A stretch of DNA of 9,665 nt from DATFGK01 sp046712825 (GCA_046712825.1 JBKKCR010000218.1:1-9665); one strand, 5' to 3'; counted from the stretch's first letter, positions 1-6,762 are shown. A program made the numbers and translations. The notes: generated from the sequence alone by a model not told the origin.

Positions 1-16
1 GCCCCCCCACACCCCG

Positions 17-41
17 CCGCGGCCCGGCGGGCGGGCCGCGG
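17..41 (-). terminator. GC-rich hairpin downstream of the membrane protein gene
   Basis: A perfect 9-bp stem (CCGCGGCCC at 17-25, GGGCCGCGG at 33-41) with a 7-nt loop lies 25 nt past the stop of the minus-strand gene at 67-585. No U-tract follows, so it is a terminator-like hairpin of the kind often seen in GC-rich actinobacteria, not a classic intrinsic terminator. The first 60 bases are almost pure G/C with long C runs, so an edge-of-contig artefact cannot be excluded. Confidence 0.4.
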
Positions 42-66
42 GGCCCCCTTCCCACCCCAAGAAGCC

Positions 67-585
67 TTACGCGCTGGGGACCGCCTTGCGTACGACGATC
101 CTCGGCCGGGTGGCGAAAAGGCCGCCGAACATCGACAGCAAGCCGCCGCCCAGAAGGACCCACATGCCGACCCCGAGCGTGCTCGGCAGGTTCGCGTCGA
201 CGCGATAGAGCGTTATCGTGAAGAGCGCAAACGCGATGATCCCAAGCGCGCCGGCCAGCCTCGTGATCCATCCCGAGCGCGCCGCCATCCCGAGGATGGC
301 GAGCAGGCCGATCGCGATGACCAGGACTCCTGCCGACCGGAAGAACGGTGCCTGGGTCCCGAAATCGGAGTCGAAGAACGCTCGATAACTCACCTCGGTT
401 CCCATGATCCCGTCCGGTCGTACCCACTCAAGGAACGCGGACACGATCAGACCGGCGGCTCCGAGCAGCGTGAACAGCATGCTCTGTGCCGCTCCCTCGA
501 TCGGCGAAACGACGGGGCTAGCAGGCTGCTCTACGACCGTGGGCTCTACCGGACCGTCGACGTTGGTTGCTCTGCGTCTGAACAC
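67..585 (-). CDS. Four-helix integral membrane protein, function unknown
   Basis: This gene encodes 172 residues that I cannot assign to a named family. A soluble, Pro/Val-rich N-terminus (about residues 1-33, starting with an Arg cluster) precedes four hydrophobic helices at about 35-54, 81-102, 107-128 and 137-158. A polar loop at about 55-80 is rich in Asp and Phe. The tail is basic (RPRIVVRK), so both ends are probably cytoplasmic. The start is GTG, supported by GGAAGGAAGGG ending 7 nt upstream; the stop is TAA. A strong terminator lies between it and the upstream gene on the same strand, so it is probably transcribed alone from a promoter in 586-674, where a perfect dyad occurs at 613-628. 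Small four-helix proteins of this type are common in actinobacteria and usually annotated hypothetical. That the gene is real is fairly sure; its role is not. Confidence 0.8.
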   Translation of the reverse strand: MFRRRATNVDGPVEPTVVEQPASPVVSPIEGAAQSMLFTLLGAAGLIVSAFLEWVRPDGIMGTEVSYRAFFDSDFGTQAPFFRSAGVLVIAIGLLAILGMAARSGWITRLAGALGIIAFALFTITLYRVDANLPSTLGVGMWVLLGGGLLSMFGGLFATRPRIVVRKAVPSA

Positions 586-612
586 GACGTCACCCTTCCT
601 TCCGTAATCGAA

Positions 613-628
613 GGTTCTGTGCAGAACC
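613..628. promoter_or_regulatory. Operator-like perfect dyad upstream of the membrane protein gene
   Basis: GGTTCTG, 2 nt, CAGAACC forms a perfect 7-bp inverted repeat. It lies 28 nt upstream of the GTG start of the minus-strand gene at 67-585, in the 130-nt gap after the preceding gene's terminator. Position and symmetry fit a dimeric regulator binding site. It is not the Gram-positive SOS box, which has GAAC before GTTC. I see no convincing -35/-10 pair beside it. Confidence 0.35.
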
Positions 629-674
629 CTTACCCACGTCCGTATCGGGTCATGCCGGGGGCCGGTAAGCAGAA

Positions 675-700
675 CGAGGGGCCCCTTTCGGGGCCCCTCG
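675..700 (-). terminator. Intrinsic-type terminator of the repeat protein gene
   Basis: An 11-bp perfect stem (CGAGGGGCCCC at 675-685, its complement at 690-700) closes a 4-nt loop. It begins 15 nt past the TAA stop of the minus-strand gene at 716-1618. Reading on the minus strand the hairpin is followed by TTCTGCTT, a weak T-rich tail. It separates the repeat protein gene from the membrane protein gene downstream. Confidence 0.8.
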
Positions 701-715
701 CGTTATCGGCCGTAC

Positions 716-1618
716 TTAGCCGTTGATGCCGACGATCTCTTCGACCGTCACGATCAAGGCGCAGTTGACCTCGGTCACCACACCCTGGTCACCACCGAGC
801 GGGCTCGGCAGCGCCTGGTCGACTCCGTGCACGATGCTCGACACCAAGCCACCCTCGTTCGAATCAGGATCGAACGCAGAGTGGTCGACGCCGTCACCAT
901 CGGGGTCGGCGCACGTCGGCGCACCCGCCGGCGGGTCGGTCTCGTCGTCATCGTTCTCATCCGCACAACCCGGATCGTCGCCGTCGACGAGTCCATCGCC
1001 GTCGTTGTCATCCCCATCGGCGCACTGCGGGGGAGTCGGCGGGTCGGTCTCGTCGTCGTCGTTCTCATCCGTGCAGCCCGGATCGTCGCCGTCGACGAGT
1101 CCATCGCCGTCGTTGTCATCGCCGTCACTGCACTGCGGGTCCGCGGGCGGCGGGCCGGCTTCGGAATCGTCGTCGTCCGATTCGCAGTCCGGATCGCCGT
1201 TGCGTCCACCGAAGTCGGTCTTTCCGTCACCGTCGTTGTCGACGCCGTCGGAGCACTGCGGCTCGTCGGTACCGGACTCGGGCGAACCGTCGTCGCAGTC
1301 CCTATCGAAGCCGTCCGTGGCACCGTCGTTGTCGTTGTCTATGCCGTCGTTGCACTCGTCCGGCGGCGGCGGCGGCCCACCACAGTCGGGGTCGTCCTCA
1401 TCGATTAGGCCATCGCCGTCGTTGTCGATGCCGTCAGTGCACTGGCCGGGGTCCTCTCCACCGTGACCCTCCGAGCAGTGCTTGTTCTGCGCAAGCGGCG
1501 TCTCGTTCTCGCAGGCCTTGCCGGGGAAGTGAGCATCAGCAACGATGCCCATAAGGAATACCCCGAGCAGGACCGTGAGGAGAACGACCAGCAGCTTCTT
1601 AGCCGGCGAACGTTCCAC
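716..1618 (-). CDS. Secreted acidic protein with five Cys-bounded DNDGDG calcium-loop repeats
   Basis: The 300-residue product has a signal peptide: MERSPAKK, a hydrophobic core at about 9-26, and a likely signal peptidase cut after ADA (residue 29). Five Cys-bounded units follow, at C60-C79, C89-C108, C122-C145, C163-C182 and C199-C218, each built on C-x-DGxDNDxDG. A sixth, partial unit (PDGDGVD) is near 239-245. The DxDxDG spacing matches calcium loops of thrombospondin type 3, dockerin or EF-hand type; the Cys-framed form also recalls the metal-binding repeats of MopE-like proteins. Pro-rich and poly-Asp linkers join the units. The C-terminus (260-300) is a non-repeat hydrophobic segment with one Cys and no LPXTG or membrane anchor. 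The start is GTG, with GGAAGGGGG ending 7 nt upstream; the stop is TAA. A long structured leader precedes it and a strong terminator follows. Calcium binding and extracellular location are inferred; the specific role is unknown. Confidence 0.85.
   Translation of the reverse strand: MERSPAKKLLVVLLTVLLGVFLMGIVADAHFPGKACENETPLAQNKHCSEGHGGEDPGQCTDGIDNDGDGLIDEDDPDCGGPPPPPDECNDGIDNDNDGATDGFDRDCDDGSPESGTDEPQCSDGVDNDGDGKTDFGGRNGDPDCESDDDDSEAGPPPADPQCSDGDDNDGDGLVDGDDPGCTDENDDDETDPPTPPQCADGDDNDGDGLVDGDDPGCADENDDDETDPPAGAPTCADPDGDGVDHSAFDPDSNEGGLVSSIVHGVDQALPSPLGGDQGVVTEVNCALIVTVEEIVGING
933..1138 (-). repeat. 108-bp tandem duplication within the repeat protein gene
   Basis: Positions 933-1030 and 1041-1138 are near-identical at the DNA level with a period of exactly 108 bp (36 codons). 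They encode units four and five of the calcium-loop protein plus the shared linker DENDDDETDPP. The other three units match only at the protein level. These two copies therefore look like a recent duplication and a site where unit number could vary by slippage or recombination. Confidence 0.85.
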
Positions 1619-1775
1619 GCACTTTCCCCCTTCCTAGGTATGCCCACCCCCAGGCAGGCGCTTATTCGGATGGGTGCGATTTCGGTGCGGGCCGTCTCGG
1701 TCCTGCCGGTGTTAGGGCTTTGGTCCCGGCAAGCGTCGGTCTCTGCCGGATTGTCCGGACTAGGGAGGCGCAGAC
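1619..1775 (-). promoter_or_regulatory. Structured leader of the repeat protein gene
   Basis: This 157-nt gap lies between the cyclase stop and the GTG of the repeat protein. It holds TGCCGG at 1704-1709, CCGGCA at 1726-1731 and TGCCGG again at 1744-1749. The middle element can pair with either flanking copy (6 bp each) but not both, so two exclusive hairpins are possible. On the minus strand the flanking copies sit in imperfect direct repeats (CCGGCAG followed by a GACCGA-type core). A small hairpin (CCGGA, 3 nt, TCCGG at 1746-1758) lies 17 nt past the cyclase stop and may help end that transcript. No known riboswitch class was matched. No clear promoter hexamers are visible. Confidence 0.3.
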
Positions 1776-3332
1776 TTACGCGATGGCGCGCGTGGTGTTA
1801 CGTCCGGCCTGTTTCGCTTCGTACAAGGCTAGGTCGGCGCGGTGGAGGAGCTCGGCGAGATCGCCGCAGTCGCCGGAAGCCGCCACGCCCATGCTCAACG
1901 TGGCGCGCACGGCTCCGCTCGGCGTCTCGACGACGACGTCCTCGGCGCGTATCCGGCCGGCGGCCGCGAGCGCCGCTTCGAGGCTGGCGTGCGGGAGCAG
2001 GATGACGATCTCGTCGCCCCCGTATCGCCCGATGAGATCGCCCGCGCGGAGGCCGTCGGTGCACTGCCTGGCGACGCTCTGCAGGACCGAGTCACCGGCA
2101 GCGTGCCCGAAAGAATCGTTGATCGACTTGAAGTGATCGATGTCGACCATCATCGCGGCGAGCGGACGGCCGCCCCGGCGCGACAGATAGAACTCGCGCT
2201 CGGCGAGCTCGTAGAAGTGACGGCGGCTCCCGAGTCCTGTGAGCGAATCCGTGCTCGCGAGGAGATGGAGCTCGCGCAGCAATCGCAGGTTCTCGCGCAG
2301 GGCGGCGATCTGGCGCGCCACCACCAGCGTGGTGACGATGAGCGCGCCGACCATCAGTCCGCCGATCGGATAGACCGCCTGGTTCCAGGCCACGGTGGCG
2401 AGCAGCAGGAAGCTCGCGAAGATCGCGATGTATGGGTACGGGCTGAACGTTCGCGCCTCGGGCGGCGGCATCGCCAGCCCGTGGTTGCCGCGCGACGCGT
2501 GCCAATGCTGGTACTGCGCGCTTAGCACGGTGAGGATCTGCGCGATCATGAACGCCGAGTCCGGCCAGTCGCCGCCGGCGTACGCGTCGTTCAGGGCCAA
2601 GTGCGCGAATCCGATGTCCCCGATCACGAGCACGAGCAGTCCCGACGCGAGGATCCCGAGCGCGTGCCCGCTCCCCCTGGCAGGACGGCCGAGCAGGATG
2701 CGCGCGATGCCGAACAACAGCACCAGGTCGCCGATCGGATAAGCGATCGAAACCACCGCTTCGAGGAGGTTCGAGCCGCTCGCCTGGGCGGTCGGTCCGA
2801 GTGAGAAGTACCAAAGGATCATCGCGGAACCGACGACCACGGTCCCCCCGTCGAGCCAAAGCTTCGTCCGCTCCGTCGCGTTCCGCGGTGCCGTCGGGAA
2901 GGCGAAGATCCCCCAGAGCAGCATCGGGTAGAAGGCGATGTACGCCACATCCGCGATCGAGGGGAACGGCGCGCTGCCGAGGTTCTCCTCGAGCGCCCAG
3001 ATGGCGTCACCGAGCCAATAGAGGAAGAACGAGACGCCGATGATCCGCCACGCCCTGGCCGTCCTCCGGTCGAGCGTCTCTTGCCGTCCGGCGCGAAGCG
3101 CGAGCGCTGCGGCCGCCAGGCTCACGGGGAGGAAAGCGAGATCGCTGATCAGCGTTCGGTGTTCGTCGCCCCCCCAGCCGAAGATCTGCCAAGCCAGGAA
3201 GACGAGTCCGTAGATGCCGAGCGCGCCCGCGACCCTGCCACCGGGGTCTCGGACCCAGTCCCGCGCGGCGCCGAAGAAGGCGTCGCGTCTACGCGACGCC
3301 TCCGGTGCCAGGCGGATCGCTTCGCTCTCCAC
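1776..3332 (-). CDS. Membrane-anchored diguanylate cyclase (GGDEF domain)
   Basis: The 518-residue product should make cyclic di-GMP from two GTP at the membrane. The N-terminal half has about ten hydrophobic helices (about 33-52, 60-80, 96-114, 128-146, 161-178, 190-213, 226-244, 259-275, 300-316, 322-340). It includes the PSIADVAYIAFYP motif (124-136), typical of a sensor region seen in many actinobacterial GGDEF proteins. A short helical linker (341-358) leads to the cyclase domain: DSLTGLGSRR (362-371), MVDIDHFKSINDSFGH (395-410), the inhibitory site RAGD (429-432) and the active loop GGDEI (438-442), ending in YEAKQAGRN. The last loop residue is Ile instead of the usual Phe; the metal and base-binding residues remain. 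Start choice: the frame stays open far upstream across the opposite-strand gene. I chose GTG at 3332, behind GGGAGGTG at a longish 12-nt spacing. GTG at 3347 or 3443 is possible. Family is secure; the start is not. Confidence 0.88.
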   Translation of the reverse strand: MESEAIRLAPEASRRRDAFFGAARDWVRDPGGRVAGALGIYGLVFLAWQIFGWGGDEHRTLISDLAFLPVSLAAAALALRAGRQETLDRRTARAWRIIGVSFFLYWLGDAIWALEENLGSAPFPSIADVAYIAFYPMLLWGIFAFPTAPRNATERTKLWLDGGTVVVGSAMILWYFSLGPTAQASGSNLLEAVVSIAYPIGDLVLLFGIARILLGRPARGSGHALGILASGLLVLVIGDIGFAHLALNDAYAGGDWPDSAFMIAQILTVLSAQYQHWHASRGNHGLAMPPPEARTFSPYPYIAIFASFLLLATVAWNQAVYPIGGLMVGALIVTTLVVARQIAALRENLRLLRELHLLASTDSLTGLGSRRHFYELAEREFYLSRRGGRPLAAMMVDIDHFKSINDSFGHAAGDSVLQSVARQCTDGLRAGDLIGRYGGDEIVILLPHASLEAALAAAGRIRAEDVVVETPSGAVRATLSMGVAASGDCGDLAELLHRADLALYEAKQAGRNTTRAIA

Positions 3333-3435
3333 AGTCGTCTCTCGCACCTCCCGGGCGATTTCGTCCGGGAACGTCCGATGCGAGCCTCCTGTGGTGAATC
3401 GGCATTCGGTTCCAGGCGCTTGATCCAGAACCGTT

Positions 3436-3456
3436 CGAACCACTCTCTGTGGTTCG
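3436..3456. promoter_or_regulatory. Operator-like dyad in the divergent cyclase/oxidoreductase intergenic region
   Basis: CGAACCAC, 5 nt, GTGGTTCG is a perfect 8-bp inverted repeat in the 164-nt gap between the divergent starts at 3332 (-) and 3497 (+). Its centre is about 50 nt upstream of the oxidoreductase ATG. A weak -10-like TATGCC at 3477-3482 would place transcription start only a few bases before that ATG, so the oxidoreductase message may be nearly leaderless. The site could control either or both genes. Apart from this dyad and an AGGAGG on the minus strand with no in-frame start behind it, I see nothing else in the gap. Confidence 0.4.
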
Positions 3457-3496
3457 TCCCAAGGGCCCGGACGAGCTATGCCTTGCACACTGAGGC

Positions 3497-4381
3497 ATGC
3501 GAGTCGGCCTGGCGCTGCCCCAATACGAGGTGGATAGGGATCCCGCCGCGGGGTCGACCCTCGAGGCGGCCACCGGCATGGCCCGCCTGGCCGAAGCCCT
3601 CGGGCTCGACGGCGTCTGGGTGTCCGACCATCCCTTCGCCGTCGCGCCCGACGGGACCGTGTCCGGCGCGCTCGAGCCGCTGGTGCTGCTCGCCGCGCTC
3701 GCGCGGGAGACCTCTCGGATCGAGCTTGGAACCCTCGTGCTCGCCGCCACGATGCGGAGTCCGGGGCTGGTGGCGCACTCCTTTCGCCGGCTGGCTCCGG
3801 GCCGGCTCGTCGTCGGCGTCGGGACGGGTTGGTACGAGCCCGAGCATCGCGCATTCGGGATCGCGCTTCCCCCCTACGGGGAGCGGATCGCACGCGTTGA
3901 AGCGACGCTCGAGGCATTGCGTGGACTCGGCCCCGAGCGACCGTCGATCCTCGCGGGTGGGACGGGGCCGCGGCTGATCGAGCTTGCCGCGCGACACGCC
4001 GACGTGTGGAACGTCTCATGGGACGCACCGCCGGACGGCTTCGCGCTCTTGTCTCGACGATTGGACGAGGCCTGCGATCGAGTCGGCCGGGAACCATCGT
4101 CGATCCGCCGTTCCGTCGGGCTCACCGTTCTGGTGGGCGCGCGAGACCGCGACATCGATGCCGCGGTGGAGCGGCTCCGCGGGAGGGCGGCGTTCCTATC
4201 GGCGGTGGATCGAGACGCGCTCGCCGGCAAGATCGTCACCGGCACCCCGCAGCGCTGCGCGGAGCGGATCGCCTCCTACCAGGCCGACGAGGTGGTGGTC
4301 GCGCTCTTGCTGCGCGACGATCCCGAGATGCTGGACCTGTTCGCGACCGAGGTCGCGCCGCTCGTCCGGGGTTCGCGCTAG
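3497..4381 (+). CDS. LLM-class (luciferase-like) F420-dependent oxidoreductase
   Basis: The 294-residue product belongs to the bacterial luciferase-like TIM-barrel family, in the branch that typically uses reduced coenzyme F420. Family landmarks are visible: MRVGLALPQY at the N-terminus; LAEALGLDGVWVSDHPF (31-47); RIELGTLVLAATMRSP (74-89); GRLVVGVGTGWYEPEHRAFG (102-121) followed by PPYGERIARVEATLEALR; ILAGGTGPRLIELAARHADVWN (151-172); and the late TPQRCAERIASY segment (250-261). Length is normal for the family. The ATG has only GAGG one base upstream, so initiation may be leaderless or weak. It is the only plus-strand gene, divergent from the cyclase and convergent with the esterase, with which it shares CTAG at the stop. 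The substrate cannot be read from sequence. The F420 rather than FMN assignment rests on family resemblance and the nearby F420-type protein at 7438-7845. Confidence 0.9.
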   Translation: MRVGLALPQYEVDRDPAAGSTLEAATGMARLAEALGLDGVWVSDHPFAVAPDGTVSGALEPLVLLAALARETSRIELGTLVLAATMRSPGLVAHSFRRLAPGRLVVGVGTGWYEPEHRAFGIALPPYGERIARVEATLEALRGLGPERPSILAGGTGPRLIELAARHADVWNVSWDAPPDGFALLSRRLDEACDRVGREPSSIRRSVGLTVLVGARDRDIDAAVERLRGRAAFLSAVDRDALAGKIVTGTPQRCAERIASYQADEVVVALLLRDDPEMLDLFATEVAPLVRGSR

Positions 4382-6744
4382 AAGGAGCGAACCTTCGACC
4401 GTCGGAACACTGCTGCAAACCCCGCGGCCGTGAGAAGCGCGAGCGCCGCACCGGTTCGCATGGGGACGCCGGTGGCTGGAAGCGAGCCTGTCGGTGCAGG
4501 CGGTGCGACGCCGGGACGCTGAGAGCCCGAAGCGACGACCGGCTCGATCTTCACCGTCATCTTGGTCGAGCCTGCCGGCGCGGTGATCGCACGTGCGCCG
4601 AACGAACCGGCGAGCGTCACGACGGCCTCTGCCGGCGAATCGATCGACAGTTCGAGCGGCTTGGTCGTGTCGATGCCGGCGCGCTCGCTCCAGATCGTCA
4701 CCGCCGAGACACCCTCGAGCGAGACTTCGAGTGCGTTCCGCGCCGTCTCGGTGCCCTGCGTCCAGGCGATGCCTCGCTTGATGTGCGGCGCCGGGTCCAT
4801 CCCGACGCCGGTGATCTCGGACGTGGTGGGCAACGCCTCGCCACGCGCGAGCGAACGGGCGTCGACAAGCGCGCTGTCCGCGCCGGGAGCGACCCGCACG
4901 CCGGAGACCCAGTGCGCATGGTCGTGCACGAGCCCGAGCTTCGGCACGTCCTGCCCGGGAACGACGCGGAAGGTGATGTGCGACGGCGCGGGGTCGAGCT
5001 TAGCTGCGCCCAGGAAGTCGCGGCCCGGCCCCCACTCGTCGAGGATAGAGAAGAGGAAATGGTCGTGCGTCGGGAACAGATCCAGCTCGTGCCGTAGCCC
5101 GAGCTCGTGAAGGCGGTTCTCGAACTGCAACGTTCCGAGGACCGGCACGAGCTCGTCGATCATGCCGTTCCACATCAGCAGCGGAACGTTGCGGAGGTTG
5201 GTGGCGATGTCGAAGTTGTGGTTGACGCTCGAGATCGCCCCGCCGCTCGGTCCGCCGAGGATGTCCTCGTCGGAAGGCCCGACGATGGCGAACGCTTTCG
5301 CGAACAGGTCTGGGTACTGCGCGCCGAGCTTGTAGGTGCCGAAACCGCCCATCGAGTAGCCGCCGATCGTCACATGGGCGGGATCGATGTCGTAGCGGGC
5401 CGCGAGGTCTGCCCAGGCCTCGAACACGTCGACCTCGGCTTCGTCGTGGTACCAGCCGTCGGGGCCGCGCCCCTCGGGCGTCAACAGGAACGAGCCGCGC
5501 TCCTCCCCCAGCTGTTGGAGGCTGTTCGGAGCGAAGATCGCATACTGGTTGTAGCCCGCCGCGAGCGAGTGCAGCCACAGATGCAGCGGCGCCGGCTTTC
5601 CCTTCTGGTAGTTCACCGGCACGTACGCCGAGTACGGCTGGATCTTGCCGATGAACATCGGCCGCGTCGGCTGGGCGCCCTCGCCGAGGTCGAGGTGTGA
5701 CACGTAGAGACGGTTCAGATGACCCGACGCCGGCACGTGCGACTCGAAGACACGCGACCGTAGCTTCGCGAACGAGATGTCGGCGTAGAGGTCCGAGATG
5801 TCGCGCGCCTCGAGCGCAGTCGCCTGGCCGTGTTCGCGATGGCTCCCGATCCCCGCTCCGCGGGAACCACCTTCCGTCGTGATGTCGCCGAGCGGTTCGT
5901 GGAAACGGAATCCAACGTTGAACACCGGCGGCGCGTCGGTACCGTGCGCTCCGCCGGGTTCCGTCTCCGTCGGCTCGTCCTGGACGGCCTTGAACGTCTT
6001 CGCGCCCGCGTCGAAGAGGCCGACGACGAGATAGTGTCGCCAGGTGGCCCTGCCCGGCTTCAGTGGCGCTCGGATCTCGATCTGATTGCGACGGACGTCG
6101 ACGCGGGAAGGGATCGCCTTACCGTCGAGCGTCGCACCGGGCCCCCACGAGACGACGACGTGCTCGAGTCCGAGCTTGCCGAGAGCGCCGATCCCCGAGC
6201 CCCAGTCTTCCGTTCCCGTCGACGCGTTGCGGTCGGTGTCGATCCCGATCGCGATGCCGGCGACCTCGGGAGCGAGCATCGTGTTCAGCGTGATCCGATA
6301 CGCGATCGCGTCGCCTACGGTCCGCGCTCGGAACTCGAGCAGGTCGGCCGCGTCGTAGGCGTACGTCTTCGCGTCGGTCGGGTAGACCATGTCGCCGGTG
6401 ATCCCGCTGAAGGAGGAGTCGGAAGCCGCCGGGACCGGATCGGGAGGCAGCGGCGCGTTCGTGGTGTTGGCTCCGAAGGAGTCGTAGATGAAGTCTTGAT
6501 AAAGATACTCGCCGCCTGCGTAGGCGTCGGCTCCCGACACCATCAGCGCCGCCGCTGGCCAACCTCCGGCGTTCTCGAGCATGGGCGCCGAGGCGAGGGG
6601 CGCGTGCAGGACCGCAGGGCCCGGCTTGGGCGCGGCCGGCCGGGGGACCGTGCGCAGCACGGGGGCGGCGCCGTTCCCCGGCGAAGAGCCGGCGAGCAGG
6701 CAGGCGAGCACGAGCGGAACGAGGGCCCTGGTGGGTGCGCGCAT
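4378..6744 (-). CDS. Secreted, LPXTG-anchored serine esterase/peptidase of the alpha/beta-hydrolase fold
   Basis: The 788-residue protein starts with a signal peptide (MRAPTR, hydrophobic to about 20, cut near 25) and a Pro-rich spacer. A beta-rich region at about 115-255 follows, containing GIAIGIDTDRNASTG; it resembles DOMON or glucodextranase-like binding modules. The hydrolase domain spans about 365-575. Its nucleophile is in GGYSMGG (Ser464); IDELVP (Asp530) and HDH (560-562) are the likely remaining triad, as in PHB-depolymerase-like esterases and S9-type peptidases. A beta-type region (580-735) precedes a Pro-rich spacer and a C-terminal sorting signal: LPATG at 755-759, a hydrophobic stretch, and RRSK near the end. 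A sortase should therefore link it to the cell wall; none is encoded here. The ATG has no clear Shine-Dalgarno. LVLAC is a poor lipobox candidate, so I prefer wall anchoring. Substrate (ester, polyester or peptide) is unknown. Confidence 0.87.
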   Translation of the reverse strand: MRAPTRALVPLVLACLLAGSSPGNGAAPVLRTVPRPAAPKPGPAVLHAPLASAPMLENAGGWPAAALMVSGADAYAGGEYLYQDFIYDSFGANTTNAPLPPDPVPAASDSSFSGITGDMVYPTDAKTYAYDAADLLEFRARTVGDAIAYRITLNTMLAPEVAGIAIGIDTDRNASTGTEDWGSGIGALGKLGLEHVVVSWGPGATLDGKAIPSRVDVRRNQIEIRAPLKPGRATWRHYLVVGLFDAGAKTFKAVQDEPTETEPGGAHGTDAPPVFNVGFRFHEPLGDITTEGGSRGAGIGSHREHGQATALEARDISDLYADISFAKLRSRVFESHVPASGHLNRLYVSHLDLGEGAQPTRPMFIGKIQPYSAYVPVNYQKGKPAPLHLWLHSLAAGYNQYAIFAPNSLQQLGEERGSFLLTPEGRGPDGWYHDEAEVDVFEAWADLAARYDIDPAHVTIGGYSMGGFGTYKLGAQYPDLFAKAFAIVGPSDEDILGGPSGGAISSVNHNFDIATNLRNVPLLMWNGMIDELVPVLGTLQFENRLHELGLRHELDLFPTHDHFLFSILDEWGPGRDFLGAAKLDPAPSHITFRVVPGQDVPKLGLVHDHAHWVSGVRVAPGADSALVDARSLARGEALPTTSEITGVGMDPAPHIKRGIAWTQGTETARNALEVSLEGVSAVTIWSERAGIDTTKPLELSIDSPAEAVVTLAGSFGARAITAPAGSTKMTVKIEPVVASGSQRPGVAPPAPTGSLPATGVPMRTGAALALLTAAGFAAVFRRSKVRSF

Positions 6745-6762
6745 CGTTAGACGGTTCGACGC

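Noticed and set aside
723..1466. Plus-strand Ser/Pro-rich open frame opposite the repeat protein
   Set aside because: It is a mirror of the low-complexity GAC/GGC codons of the real gene. It has no signal peptide or motif of its own.
1681..1775. Class I cyclic di-GMP riboswitch in the leader of the repeat protein
   Set aside because: A CAAAGCC string is present, but the required GGCAAACC-type and closing GGTTGCC-type halves are not. Not reported as a riboswitch.
613..3456. A shared regulon site for the dyads at 613-628 and 3436-3456
   Set aside because: Both contain GAACC/GGTTC, but the half-sites are in opposite order and spacing differs, so the likeness is probably chance.
3333..4097. Extension of the cyclase reading frame across the opposite-strand oxidoreductase, giving a 773-residue protein
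   Set aside because: The extra part is Arg/Pro-rich shadow coding with no domain pattern, and it lies antisense to a clear F420 oxidoreductase. The cyclase homology begins near 3332.
5830..6750. Long plus-strand open frame opposite the esterase
   Set aside because: It is Arg/Val/Asp-rich shadow coding typical of GC-rich DNA; the esterase on the minus strand has motifs, signal peptide and sorting signal.
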